Below the pieces are notes generated by a model. That model saw only the letters and a list, made by a program, of their open reading frames with translations, was not told where the DNA came from and ran no database searches. Below are positions 11,187-19,518 of a stretch of DNA of 51,248 bases, piece after piece. Each line of letters starts with the position of its first letter. Position 1 is the first letter of the stretch. The stretch is from Mycolicibacillus trivialis (GTDB lineage Bacteria; Actinomycetota; Actinomycetes; Mycobacteriales; Mycobacteriaceae), in NCBI RefSeq assembly GCF_002102395.1, contig NZ_LQPZ01000021.1:1-51248 (forward strand). The letters are read 5' to 3'. The position numbers and the translations under genes were made by a program.

Positions 11187-11206
11187 ACCTTACTCTGGAG
11201 TAAGGT
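11187..11206. promoter_or_regulatory. 20-bp palindrome upstream of the DUF4442 gene
   Basis: Two perfect 9-bp arms ACCTTACTC and GAGTAAGGT are separated by TG. The palindrome ends 8 bp before the ATG at 11215 and overlaps the only purine-rich ribosome-binding sequence (TAAGG). Symmetry and size suit a TetR-family dimer site. No regulator gene is adjacent. Confidence 0.65.
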
Positions 11207-11214
11207 GTGCGGTC

Positions 11215-11691
11215 ATGACCGGTTCGACCAGCACCTATAAGACCTGGCAACGACTCGCCGGCCGGCCCGGCGGCACACTACTGTTCTCCGCGGCCGCGAT
11301 GGCCCGGGTGCCCTACTTCGCCTCGGTGTTGCCCCACGTGGTGCGCATGGAGCCGGGGCTGGCCGAGGTGACCGTGCCGAAATGGTTCTTCGTCCACAAC
11401 CATCTGCACACCGTGCACGCGATCGCGTCCTGCAACGCCGCCGAGATGGCGATGGGGATGCTGATGGAGGCCACCGTGCCGCGCAGCCACCGCTGGATCC
11501 CGAAGGCGATGACCGTGCAGTACCTGGCCAAGGCGACCACGTCGCTGCGGGCCCGGGCACAGCTTGCCGAGCTGCCGGATTTCGCCGCGATCACCGCGGG
11601 AACGGATCTGGTGGTGCCGGTGAGCGTCACCGACCGCGCCGGGGTCGAGGTGGTGCACGCCGAGATCACCACCTGGGTGTCGTCGGCGTAA
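11215..11691 (+). CDS. DUF4442 hotdog-fold thioesterase-like protein
   Basis: This encodes 158 residues. The pattern around VRMEPGLAEVTVPKWFFVHN, with HLHTVHAIASCNAAEMAMGM about residues 62-82, resembles the DUF4442/PaaI-like hotdog proteins, in which the N-x-x-x-(T/S)-(V/M)-H-A region forms the acyl-CoA thioesterase site. A soluble cytoplasmic enzyme acting on acyl-CoA or acyl-ACP is likely, but its substrate cannot be read. It is alone on the plus strand between rpsJ and the esterase gene (6 bp away, convergent). The palindrome over its 5' end suggests dedicated repression. Confidence 0.75.
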   Translation: MTGSTSTYKTWQRLAGRPGGTLLFSAAAMARVPYFASVLPHVVRMEPGLAEVTVPKWFFVHNHLHTVHAIASCNAAEMAMGMLMEATVPRSHRWIPKAMTVQYLAKATTSLRARAQLAELPDFAAITAGTDLVVPVSVTDRAGVEVVHAEITTWVSSA

Positions 11692-11697
11692 GCCGGG

Positions 11698-13308
11698 TCA
11701 GCGACCGGCGCGCCCGGAACCGCGCAGCGTCGTCCAGAACCCGCAGCGGTGGCTCTCGGCGAAATCGGTGATCACCCGGCTGCCGTCCGGGCGCAGCGAC
11801 AGCCACCGACCGTCGCCGAAGGTCGGCCAGTCCGGCTGGCCGGCGACGACCGGGGCGCCGGTGGTGGCGAACGCGCTCCAGTAGTCGATCATCTGGTCGG
11901 AGAGCCGCTGCTGGGCGGCGGTGAACGGGGGCGCGCCGCCGACCGCGAACAGGTAGCGCACCTCGAGAGCGTGGGTGGCGCCCAGCGGGAACGGGGCGGC
12001 GGTGAGGTTCTCCGGCGCGGGGGCGTGCGGATCGTCGAACTCGTAGGCGTAGACCGCGGGTGCGTGCTCGGCCAGCGCGGTCGCCATCTCATCGGCCGGG
12101 CAGGAGAAGACGTGGTCGCCGATCGCGGCGGAGAACGCCAGCGAGACGCTGCCGCCGAAATGTCCGGGCGGGTACTGCGCGCGGACCGCGGCCGCGTCGG
12201 CGCCCAGGGTGCGCGCCAGCCGCGCCGGGTACTCCGCGGCGGTCAGTTCCGCGCCGGTGCGCAGGTAGGTCAACGCGGCGAACATGGTGAACTCGTTGCG
12301 GTTGCTGCCGAGCAGCACCGGCACCGGGGCGGCGCGGCCGGCGGCGAACGCGCGCAGCGGGTCGGTCGGCAACACCGCGGTGCCGGTGACCGGTCCGGTC
12401 AGGGCGTGGGTGTCGATGTGGACGTACCAGGGCGCACCGGCGACCGCCGCGGTGGGCAGGCCGCGCAGGCAGCGTGCGGTGGCGGCCGGGTCCGGGTCGG
12501 CGCAGCCGACCTCAGTGGCGTAGGCCTCGCTGACCCGTTGCGCGGTGGGCAGGTCGACCTGGGCCTGGCACGGCCCGCTCTGGATGACGGCGGCGCGGAA
12601 CAGTCCCGCCGAGGCAGGCGCGACGAGGTGGTCGCAGACCGACATGCCGCCGGCCGATTCCCCGGCGATGGTGACCTTGGTCGGGTCGCCGCCGAAGCCG
12701 GCGATGTTGTCGCGGACCCAGCGCAGCGCGGCCTGCTGGTCGATGAAGCCGTAGTTGCCGACCCGGCCGAACTGCCCGAGCGCGGGGTGGGCCAGAAAAC
12801 CCAGCGCCCCGAGCCGGTAGTTCAGCGTGACGACCACGACGTCGCCGCGGGTGGCCAGCCGGTGGGCGTCGTACATGTCGCCGTGGCCGTTGATGAACCC
12901 GCCGCCGTGGATCCACACCAGCACCGGCCGCTTGCCGACCCCGCCCGCCGGCGTCCACACGTTGAGGGTCAGACAGTCCTCGCTGCCCACACCGCGCGCG
13001 GTCTCCTGCACGCACGGCGGCCCGGGCCGGGTGGTGTCGCGGACCCCGGTCCAGGGCGCCACCGGCTGCGGCGGCTGCCAGCGCAACGCGCCGAGCGGCG
13101 GTGCGGCATAGGGGATGCCGGCGAACAGTCGGTGATCGGGGGCCACCACGCCGCGCACCGGGCCGGCGGTCGTGTCGACGACGGCGGCGTTGGGGGCCGC
13201 GGCCCGGCTGATCACGCCGGACTCGGGGTGATGGCCGCACCCGGTGATCGACAGCAGCGTCGCCGCCAGGAGCACGCCGAGGCGACGGAAGAGGGACCCG
13301 GGGGGCAC
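11698..13308 (-). CDS. Type B carboxylesterase, predicted lipoprotein
   Basis: Read from the GTG at 13308 this is 536 residues. The N-terminus has a hydrophobic stretch (LGVLLAATLLSITGC) with a lipobox whose cysteine is near residue 24, so the enzyme is probably anchored outside the membrane. The alpha/beta-hydrolase core shows the oxyanion HGGG (in VWIHGGGFING) and nucleophile GESAGG (Ser about 218), plus EDCLTLNVWTP typical of the carboxylesterase/para-nitrobenzyl esterase family. A GTG at 13386 would add 26 residues but would run into the promoter of the divergent P450, so I prefer 13308. The substrate is unknown; a lipid, sterol ester or xenobiotic ester is plausible. Confidence 0.85.
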   Translation of the reverse strand: MPPGSLFRRLGVLLAATLLSITGCGHHPESGVISRAAAPNAAVVDTTAGPVRGVVAPDHRLFAGIPYAAPPLGALRWQPPQPVAPWTGVRDTTRPGPPCVQETARGVGSEDCLTLNVWTPAGGVGKRPVLVWIHGGGFINGHGDMYDAHRLATRGDVVVVTLNYRLGALGFLAHPALGQFGRVGNYGFIDQQAALRWVRDNIAGFGGDPTKVTIAGESAGGMSVCDHLVAPASAGLFRAAVIQSGPCQAQVDLPTAQRVSEAYATEVGCADPDPAATARCLRGLPTAAVAGAPWYVHIDTHALTGPVTGTAVLPTDPLRAFAAGRAAPVPVLLGSNRNEFTMFAALTYLRTGAELTAAEYPARLARTLGADAAAVRAQYPPGHFGGSVSLAFSAAIGDHVFSCPADEMATALAEHAPAVYAYEFDDPHAPAPENLTAAPFPLGATHALEVRYLFAVGGAPPFTAAQQRLSDQMIDYWSAFATTGAPVVAGQPDWPTFGDGRWLSLRPDGSRVITDFAESHRCGFWTTLRGSGRAGR

Positions 13309-13380
13309 GGGGCCTGAGCCTACTGCGCCCGTCCGCGCCGAAAGCGTCCCCCGGGCGCGTCCGATCGGCGAGACTGGTGT

Positions 13381-13397
13381 TGACACCTGTCAGGAGG
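13381..13397 (+). promoter_or_regulatory. Palindrome and strong RBS before the P450
   Basis: TGACA-CC-TGTCA (13381-13392) is an inverted repeat with 5-bp arms running directly into the AGGAGG ribosome-binding site (13392-13397) of the P450 at 13402. The palindrome is short and could be chance. Confidence 0.4.
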
Positions 13398-13401
13398 ATC
13401 G

Positions 13402-14652
13402 ATGAGTTCACCCGTTGTCGACGAGGCGGCGAAGGTGCTCGCCGACCCGGCCGCGTTCACCGACGAGCCCCACCTGCACGCCGCGTTGCGCCATCTGCGC
13501 GCCCACGCCCCGGTCTCCCTGGTGGACCGGCCGCCGTATCGGCCGTTCTGGGCGATCACCAGGCACGCCGACATCATCGAGATCGAACGCGACAACCAAC
13601 TGTGGATCAACGCGCCGCGGTCGGTGCTGGCGACCGCGGAGCTCGACGACATGCAGCAGGCCCAGCTGGCCGCGGGGATGGGGTTGCGGACGCTGATCCA
13701 CCTCGACGACCCCGAGCACCACAAGATGCGGGCGATCGCCGCGGACTGGTTCCGGCCCAAGGCGATGCGGGCGATGAAGGCGCGTGTCGAGGAGCTCGCG
13801 AAGATCTACGTCGACAAGATGGCCGCGATCGGCCCGGAGTGCGATTTCGTGCAGGAGGTCGCGGTCAATTACCCGCTGTACGTGATCATGTCGCTGCTGG
13901 GGCTGCCGGAGTCGGATTTCCCGCGCATGCTCAAACTCACCCAGGAGCTGTTCGGCGGGGACGACGACGAATATCGCCGCGGCTTCACCCCCGAGGAGCA
14001 GCTGCCGGTGCTGTTCGATTTCTTCAACTACTTCAACGCGCTCACCGCGGAGCGCCGCGCCCACCCCACCGAGGACCTGGCGTCGACGATCGCCAATGCG
14101 CGCATCGACGGGCAGCCGCTGTCCGACGTGGACACCGCCTCCTACTACGTGATCCTGGCGACCGCCGGGCACGACACCACCAGCGCGGCGATCAGCGGCG
14201 GGCTGCAGGCGCTCATCGAGCATCCCGACCAGCTGGCCCGGTTGCGCGCGGATCCGGCGCTGCTGCCGACCGCCGTGGAGGAGATCATCCGCTGGGTCAC
14301 CCCGGTCAAGGAGTTCATGCGCACCGCGACGGCCGACACCGAGGTGCGCGGCGTACCGATCCGGGCCGGCGAGTCGGTGTATCTGTCCTACGTGTCGGCG
14401 AACCGGGACGAGGAGGTCTTCGACGACCCGTTCCGGTTCGATGTGGGCCGCGACCCGAACAAACACCTGTCCTTCGGATTCGGGGTGCACTTCTGTGTCG
14501 CCTCGGCGCTGGCTCGGATGGAGATCGCCAGCTTCTTCGCGGAGTTGGTGCCGCGGTTGAGGTCAGCGGAGTTGGCCGGCGAGCCGAAGCTGACCGCGAC
14601 GACGTTCGTCGGCGGCCTCAAGCACCTGCCGATCCGCTACGCGCTGGACTGA
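13402..14652 (+). CDS. Cytochrome P450
   Basis: This 416-residue soluble bacterial P450 has all hallmarks: I-helix AGHDTT (255-260), K-helix ExxR (E294-R297) and the haem ligand loop FGFGVHFC with Cys365. It is a monooxygenase that would need a ferredoxin and reductase; neither is adjacent, although an FAD-dependent reductase lies at 21858-23051. An AGGAGG site 4 bp upstream fixes the start. The 3' end overlaps the convergent mftG by 16 bp. Family number cannot be assigned without alignment; mycobacterial P450s of this shape often act on sterols or fatty acids. Confidence 0.95.
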   Translation: MSSPVVDEAAKVLADPAAFTDEPHLHAALRHLRAHAPVSLVDRPPYRPFWAITRHADIIEIERDNQLWINAPRSVLATAELDDMQQAQLAAGMGLRTLIHLDDPEHHKMRAIAADWFRPKAMRAMKARVEELAKIYVDKMAAIGPECDFVQEVAVNYPLYVIMSLLGLPESDFPRMLKLTQELFGGDDDEYRRGFTPEEQLPVLFDFFNYFNALTAERRAHPTEDLASTIANARIDGQPLSDVDTASYYVILATAGHDTTSAAISGGLQALIEHPDQLARLRADPALLPTAVEEIIRWVTPVKEFMRTATADTEVRGVPIRAGESVYLSYVSANRDEEVFDDPFRFDVGRDPNKHLSFGFGVHFCVASALARMEIASFFAELVPRLRSAELAGEPKLTATTFVGGLKHLPIRYALD

Positions 14653-16067
14653 GCCGCGCCGTCCGCGGCGACGAATCCGGCCGCGCGGTGGGCGATCATC
14701 GCGATCGTCGCGTGCGGCCCGCGGCTCAGCGGACCGGCCGGCACCGAGCCGTCGATCACCCACAGCCCGTCGACGCCGTAGACCCGGCAGCGTTCGTCGA
14801 CCACCTGCCCCATCGGGGCGCTGCCGCACAGGTGCTGCGAGGTCGCCCACGCCGGCTCCGGTAGCGCTGTTCCGGTCAGCTCGGCCAGCAACTCCGCTCC
14901 CCCGGCCAGTTCCGCCAGGTCCGCCGGGTGCTGGTCGTAGCGGTGCTCGATCACCGGTGGCGCCGCCGGATCGGCGGAGTCCAAGCCGATGCGCGCCCGA
15001 GAGCGTGGGCGCATCAAGGCGACCCCGACGTGCGCAGGGTCCCGGCCCGACGATGCGATGAACCGGTCGTCGCCGGTCATGGTGGCGAAACCTACTGTGT
15101 AGGGCCTTATCTCGATTCCCTCGGCGGTGCTGAGCACCGCTTCGAGCACCGCCCTGCCGGGCGTTCCGGGCTGATCGGTCGGAAACAGCCATTCTGGGTG
15201 ATCGGTGCATGCCCGACCCACCGGCAGAACGGTTTTCACTGCAACCCCGGCGCTTCGGAGCACCTTTTCATCGCCGATCCCGGAGAGCATCAACAGATGG
15301 GCTGTTTCGATCGTACCGGCGCACAACACGATTCGTTTCGCTCGGAGCGTTACGGGGCCGTTCGGACCGATGGCGTGCACGGCAGTGACACGGTTACGTT
15401 CGATCCGGAGTTGCGTGGCCTTGGTTCCGGTGTGCAGCGTGAGGTTCGGGCGGTCCAGTGCCGCTTGGAGATACGCATATCCGGGGTCGATCCTCCGGCC
15501 GTCGACGATGTTCTGCGGCACCGCTCCGACCCCGGTCGGCAACTCAGGCCCGGCGTCGTTGAGGTCGTCCAGCCATCGATACCCGCACTTATCAGCTTGG
15601 CTGATGAATCGAGTTGTCTCATCGCAGAATTCGCGTTCACGACGGACCTTGATCGGGCCGCAGTCGCCGTGGGCGGGCCCGCTGTAGTCGAGGTCGGTTT
15701 CGATCGCGCGGTAGTGCTGGAGGATCTCCTCCCATCGCCAGCCCGGTAACGCGCCGGCGGTGAAGTCGTCGCGGACGGATCGGCCGAAATAGCCGCCGTT
15801 GACCGCACCGGAGCCACCGAGGGTGGCCCCGCGCATGATCGTGGCCCACCGGACCGGATCGTCGGTGAGCCGGGTCCGGTAGCGGTGCACCAGCTCGCTG
15901 TCGGCTCCCACCGGCAACCGGTGCGCCGCGCGCGGGGCGCGCCGGGTTCCGGCCTCCAGGACCGTGACCGCACAATCGGGGTCGGCCGAGAGCAGCGCAG
16001 CGACGACCGACCCGGCGCTGCCCGCACCGACGATCAGCACGTCACAGGCAGGGAATGCGTCGACCAA
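14637..16067 (-). CDS. mftG: Mycofactocin-associated GMC oxidoreductase
   Basis: This GMC-family flavoprotein is about 476 residues from a TTG at 16067; a GTG at 16115 inside mftF is the alternative. The FAD-binding motif (DVLIVGAGSAGSVVAALL) is at the N-terminus, GATLGGSGAVNGGYFGRS is the second GMC signature, and the C-terminus has HLCGSAPMG and VIDGSVPAGPLSRGPHATIA with the active-site His. MftG is reported to pass electrons from reduced mycofactocin towards respiration. It follows mftF in the usual order. Roughly 15060-15690 has codon usage richer in A/T third bases than its flanks. Confidence 0.9.
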   Translation of the reverse strand: MVDAFPACDVLIVGAGSAGSVVAALLSADPDCAVTVLEAGTRRAPRAAHRLPVGADSELVHRYRTRLTDDPVRWATIMRGATLGGSGAVNGGYFGRSVRDDFTAGALPGWRWEEILQHYRAIETDLDYSGPAHGDCGPIKVRREREFCDETTRFISQADKCGYRWLDDLNDAGPELPTGVGAVPQNIVDGRRIDPGYAYLQAALDRPNLTLHTGTKATQLRIERNRVTAVHAIGPNGPVTLRAKRIVLCAGTIETAHLLMLSGIGDEKVLRSAGVAVKTVLPVGRACTDHPEWLFPTDQPGTPGRAVLEAVLSTAEGIEIRPYTVGFATMTGDDRFIASSGRDPAHVGVALMRPRSRARIGLDSADPAAPPVIEHRYDQHPADLAELAGGAELLAELTGTALPEPAWATSQHLCGSAPMGQVVDERCRVYGVDGLWVIDGSVPAGPLSRGPHATIAMIAHRAAGFVAADGAAQSSA

Positions 16068-16071
16068 CGGC

Positions 16072-17478
16072 CTAAATCCGTAGCTGGGGGGCCAGCGGGC
16101 GCAGGGTCTGCTCACGGGCCATCCCGCGCCAGACGCCGGCGCCGTAGGCCAGGTCGTCGAGGCGTTTGAGCAGCAGGTAGCCGATCAAGCCGATCGGTTC
16201 GGCGTTACCGTCGATGTCGCGACCGCGGCGCAGCCAGTCCCACACCCCGTCGAGCACCGCGGCGAGCAGCACCGCCCGGCGGCATCGCCGCGACAGCATC
16301 GCCGCCAACAGGGCCAGCGGCCAGTACTCGCGGCAGAGCACCGCCAGGAACTGCAGGGTGGCCGCCGCCATCCCGCGCGCGGCCACCCGGATCACCTCCC
16401 GGGGTTCGGCGCCGCGCATCGCGCGGGCGACCCGGCCACCGGTGAGCAGCGCCCCGAGCAGGGCGGCCAGATAGCCCAGCCGGGATCCGATGGCGAACGC
16501 CAGGCACAACGTCATGGTCCACCCGGAGATCATCACCGGAGCCGTTTTGTCGGGGTGGCGCACGGTCAGGGGCGCGGCGGAGGAACCGTAGAACGCCTTG
16601 CGGCCCAACCACTGGGCCAGATCGGAGCGGTGTTCGTGGGCGACGAAGGCGACCGGCTCGTACCGCAGCCGGCCACCGGCCTCGATGAGCCGCCAGCACA
16701 GGTCCACATCCTCGCCCGAGCGCAGGGTCTCGTCGAACCCACCGATCTCCTCCAGCGCTGAGCGCCGGCAGATGATCGCCGCACTCGGCACATAAGAGAC
16801 CGTCCCGTACGGCACCACCGGTGCCTCCGAGGCGCCCAGGTCGAGCGAGGAGCGCACCGCCTCGTACCGAGCGATCAGCCGGTCGTCGGCGGTCAGGCTG
16901 ACGATCCGCGGTGCGGCCAGCGCGACGGCGGGGTCGCTGAAATGGCCGAGCAGGGCCTCGAGCCAACCGCGTCGCGGGACGACGTCGGAGTCCAGGAACG
17001 CGACGTAGTCACTGGTCGCGGCGCGCAGTCCGGTGTTGCGTGCCGCGGCCGGCCCTCGGCTGTGCGGGTGGCGCAGCACCTCGACCGTGCAGTCGGCGCC
17101 GTCGAAGTCGCCGGCCTCGATCGGGCGCGAGGAACCGTCGTCGACGACGAGGACACGCAGTCCACGCAACACGGAGACGAGCCGCTGGACACCGCGGAGG
17201 TTGTCGCGCACCGGGATGACGACGGTGACCTCGTGGTGCGAGGGCCCGCTGGCCGGCCGCGGGTGGGCGACGGTCGCGTCGAGCAGGGTGCGGGCGAGTT
17301 GGGCGCTGACCGCGTCGTTGACGCGTAGCCGGCCGTCGGTGAGCAGCACCTGCGCGGCCGGGGCCAGGCGCAGCAGCCGGGTCGGCGATCCACCGAGCAG
17401 TGCCGAGCCGCGGTCCAGAACCCGGACCCGCCGGTCGACCTGGACGGCGAACCCGTCGGGCAGCCGAGGCTGGTTCAT
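16072..17478 (-). CDS. mftF: Mycofactocin glycosyltransferase
   Basis: This 468-residue family-2 glycosyltransferase has [10 protein letters not shown] (about 84-93), VVDDGSS (111-117), a DSD motif near residue 171 and the [10 protein letters not shown] acceptor motif, followed by hydrophobic segments near the C-terminus ([20 protein letters not shown] and [11 protein letters not shown]) that probably hold it at the membrane. MftF adds an oligoglucose chain to premycofactocin. The ATG overlaps the mftE stop by 4 bp. Confidence 0.95.
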   Translation of the reverse strand: MNQPRLPDGFAVQVDRRVRVLDRGSALLGGSPTRLLRLAPAAQVLLTDGRLRVNDAVSAQLARTLLDATVAHPRPASGPSHHEVTVVIPVRDNLRGVQRLVSVLRGLRVLVVDDGSSRPIEAGDFDGADCTVEVLRHPHSRGPAAARNTGLRAATSDYVAFLDSDVVPRRGWLEALLGHFSDPAVALAAPRIVSLTADDRLIARYEAVRSSLDLGASEAPVVPYGTVSYVPSAAIICRRSALEEIGGFDETLRSGEDVDLCWRLIEAGGRLRYEPVAFVAHEHRSDLAQWLGRKAFYGSSAAPLTVRHPDKTAPVMISGWTMTLCLAFAIGSRLGYLAALLGALLTGGRVARAMRGAEPREVIRVAARGMAAATLQFLAVLCREYWPLALLAAMLSRRCRRAVLLAAVLDGVWDWLRRGRDIDGNAEPIGLIGYLLLKRLDDLAYGAGVWRGMAREQTLRPLAPQLRI

Positions 17479-18194
17479 GCCAGCATCCCGTCATCACCGG
17501 GCATCCAGGCCCGCACCCGGCGGATGCAGTCGTCGACCATCGCGGTGAAGATCTCCTCCCCGTCCCGAGCGGTCGCGGTGGTCGGATCGCCGAGTACCCC
17601 GACCTCGCTCACCGCGGCGACCCCGCCGCGGCGCATCGCCCCGATCAGCTGCCCGAGTGGCGCGCTGTTCCCCGGCTGCCACCGCTCGGTCATGACGTCG
17701 GCCGGTGCCAGGTGCAGCATCACCGAGGTTTCGGTGTGTCCGGCGTGGGCGTCGCCACCTACCGTAACGCAGGGCGACCACCCCACCTCACGGCTTTCGA
17801 ACCGCATCCGCCGCACCGCCGCCCGCAGGGCGTCGACGTTGCCGCCGTGACCGTTGACGAAAACCAGTCGGTGCGCCCAGGTCATCGCGGATCGCCCGTA
17901 CTCGACCAGCACCCTCTCCAGCACCTCGGTGCCGATGGAGACGGTGCCGGGAAAGCTCTGGTGCTCGCCGCTGGCTCCGTAGGCGATGGCCGGCGCCACC
18001 AGCCAGGACTCCGTCGAACGACCGGCGAGCCCGGCCGCGGTGGCGCGGGCGACCGCGGCGGCGATGCGGGTGTCGGTGTCCAGCGGCAGGTGCGGCCCGT
18101 GCTGTTCGGTGGAGCCGACCGGGACAAGCAGCGACGGGTAGCCATCACGTAGCTGCCCGGACGTCGATCCAGCGAGTTCGACGGGGAGAGCCAC
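17475..18194 (-). CDS. mftE: Mycofactocin precursor peptide peptidase
   Basis: This creatininase-family metallopeptidase is 239 residues from the GTG at 18194, giving (M)[19 protein letters not shown]. Metal ligands are visible in [18 protein letters not shown] (His and Asp), [31 protein letters not shown] and the EVGVLGDP segment. It cleaves the modified MftA tail to release the AHDP core (Val-Tyr derived). The frame is open to 18278, but that start would add 28 residues of atypical sequence. It overlaps mftF by 4 bp; 134 bp separate it from mftD, which is wider than the rest of the cluster. Confidence 0.93.
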   Translation of the reverse strand: MALPVELAGSTSGQLRDGYPSLLVPVGSTEQHGPHLPLDTDTRIAAAVARATAAGLAGRSTESWLVAPAIAYGASGEHQSFPGTVSIGTEVLERVLVEYGRSAMTWAHRLVFVNGHGGNVDALRAAVRRMRFESREVGWSPCVTVGGDAHAGHTETSVMLHLAPADVMTERWQPGNSAPLGQLIGAMRRGGVAAVSEVGVLGDPTTATARDGEEIFTAMVDDCIRRVRAWMPGDDGMLA

Positions 18195-18328
18195 CCGCCG
18201 ATGGTAGGCCCAATTGACCTGTGGCGCGCAACTTTCTGCGGATTCGACTCTGATTCGGGATGGATTCTTCGGCCGCACGCAACCGGCCTGTCACGCCCGT
18301 CCCGCGTGTATCGCCAGTATCAGGCTCG
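18195..18328 (-). other. 134-bp gap between mftD and mftE
   Basis: No gene is visible. The stretch is noticeably richer in A+T than its surroundings around 18208-18270 and contains a weak minus-strand promoter-like pair near TTGCGC. I see no clear hairpin terminator. Confidence 0.4.
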
Positions 18329-19516
18329 CTACCGGGCCGGCGGCACGCCGAGCACCCGCTCGAATCCGTCCGGGATCAGCACGTGCTCGCGGTTCAGGTC
18401 GTGCACCGAGGCACAGCCCAACCCCATCAGCGCGGAGTCGATACCGGCACGCAGCAGATCCAGGACGTTCTCCACCCCCGGCTGGCCGGCGGCGGCCAGC
18501 CCCCACAAGTAGGCGCGACCGATCATGACCGCCCGCGCCCCCAGGGCGAGCGCCTTGACCACGTCGCTCCCGCGGCGGATGCCGCCGTCGAACAGCACCT
18601 CGATCTGGTCGCCGACGGCGTCGGCGATCGCGGGCAGAGCACGCACCGATGCGGGCGTCCCGTCCAGGTTGTTGCCCCCGTGGTTGGAGACCGAGATCGC
18701 CGAAACACCAGCGTCCACAGCTCTTTTCGCGTCGTCGACCCGCATCACGCCCTTGAGCATGAACGGCCCGCCCCACAGCTCCCGCAACCAGGCGATGTCC
18801 TCCCAGGTCGGCGGCGGGGTGCCCATCCACTCGCCGTAGGCGTGGAAGAACGGCGGTCCGGGCTCGCCGCGCCGCCCCTGGTTGGGCACTCGCAGGTTCG
18901 GCGGCTGCAGCGTCTTGGCGAACTGCAGGAACCAGCGGGGCCTGCTCAGGCCCTCGGGCATCATCCGCAGCATCGTGCGCAGATCCATCTTTTCGGGGAT
19001 CTTCGGGCTGCCCCAGTCCCGCCCGTGCGAGAACGACCAGTCGGTGGTGACGATCAGTCCGGCCGCCCCCGCGGCCCGAGCCCGCTCCACTCGCGCGGCG
19101 ATGGCGTCGCGGTCGCCGAGCCAGTAGATCTGGAAGAACAGCTGCGGATTGGCCTCGATGACCTCTTCGATGGGTTTGCTCGCGAACGAGGACAGTCCCA
19201 TCGCGGTCCCGCGCGCGGCGGCCGCGCGAGCCACCGCGACCTCACCCTCGGGGACGACGGCCTGAACACCGGTGGGTGAGATGACCACCGGCATCGAGAT
19301 GTCTTGGCCCAGAACGCTGGTCGCCATGTCTCGTTTAGCCGGTGCGCCGATGACGTGCGGCGCGAACCCGAGTTCGCTGAACGCCGCCACGTTGTCGGCG
19401 ACGGTGACACCCTTCTCGCTGGCTGAGATCAGCGAGGAATACACCGATTTCGGTAACCGCTTCTTGGCGCGCTGCTGTGCGATCGCAACGGTTTCGAACC
19501 AGAGGTCACGGGCCAC
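18329..19516 (-). CDS. mftD: Mycofactocin system FMN-dependent dehydrogenase
   Basis: This is 395 residues from the GTG at 19516, giving (M)ARDLWFETVAIAQQRAKKRL, the family N-terminus; a TTG six bases further upstream is also open. The alpha-hydroxy-acid oxidase fold is shown by VISPTGVQAVVPEGE, VTTDWSFSHGRDWGSPK, SNHGGNNLDGTPAS and DGGIRRGSDVVKALALGA (FMN phosphate site). MftD oxidatively deaminates AHDP to premycofactocin, the redox-active alpha-keto amide. It starts 2 bp after the mftC stop. Older annotations call this family LldD-like, but the context fixes it as MftD. Confidence 0.96.
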   Translation of the reverse strand: MARDLWFETVAIAQQRAKKRLPKSVYSSLISASEKGVTVADNVAAFSELGFAPHVIGAPAKRDMATSVLGQDISMPVVISPTGVQAVVPEGEVAVARAAAARGTAMGLSSFASKPIEEVIEANPQLFFQIYWLGDRDAIAARVERARAAGAAGLIVTTDWSFSHGRDWGSPKIPEKMDLRTMLRMMPEGLSRPRWFLQFAKTLQPPNLRVPNQGRRGEPGPPFFHAYGEWMGTPPPTWEDIAWLRELWGGPFMLKGVMRVDDAKRAVDAGVSAISVSNHGGNNLDGTPASVRALPAIADAVGDQIEVLFDGGIRRGSDVVKALALGARAVMIGRAYLWGLAAAGQPGVENVLDLLRAGIDSALMGLGCASVHDLNREHVLIPDGFERVLGVPPAR

Positions 19517-19518
19517 AA

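Noticed and set aside
13309..13386. N-terminal extension of the esterase to the GTG at 13386
   Set aside because: It would place 26 polar residues before the lipoprotein signal and overlap the P450 promoter region.
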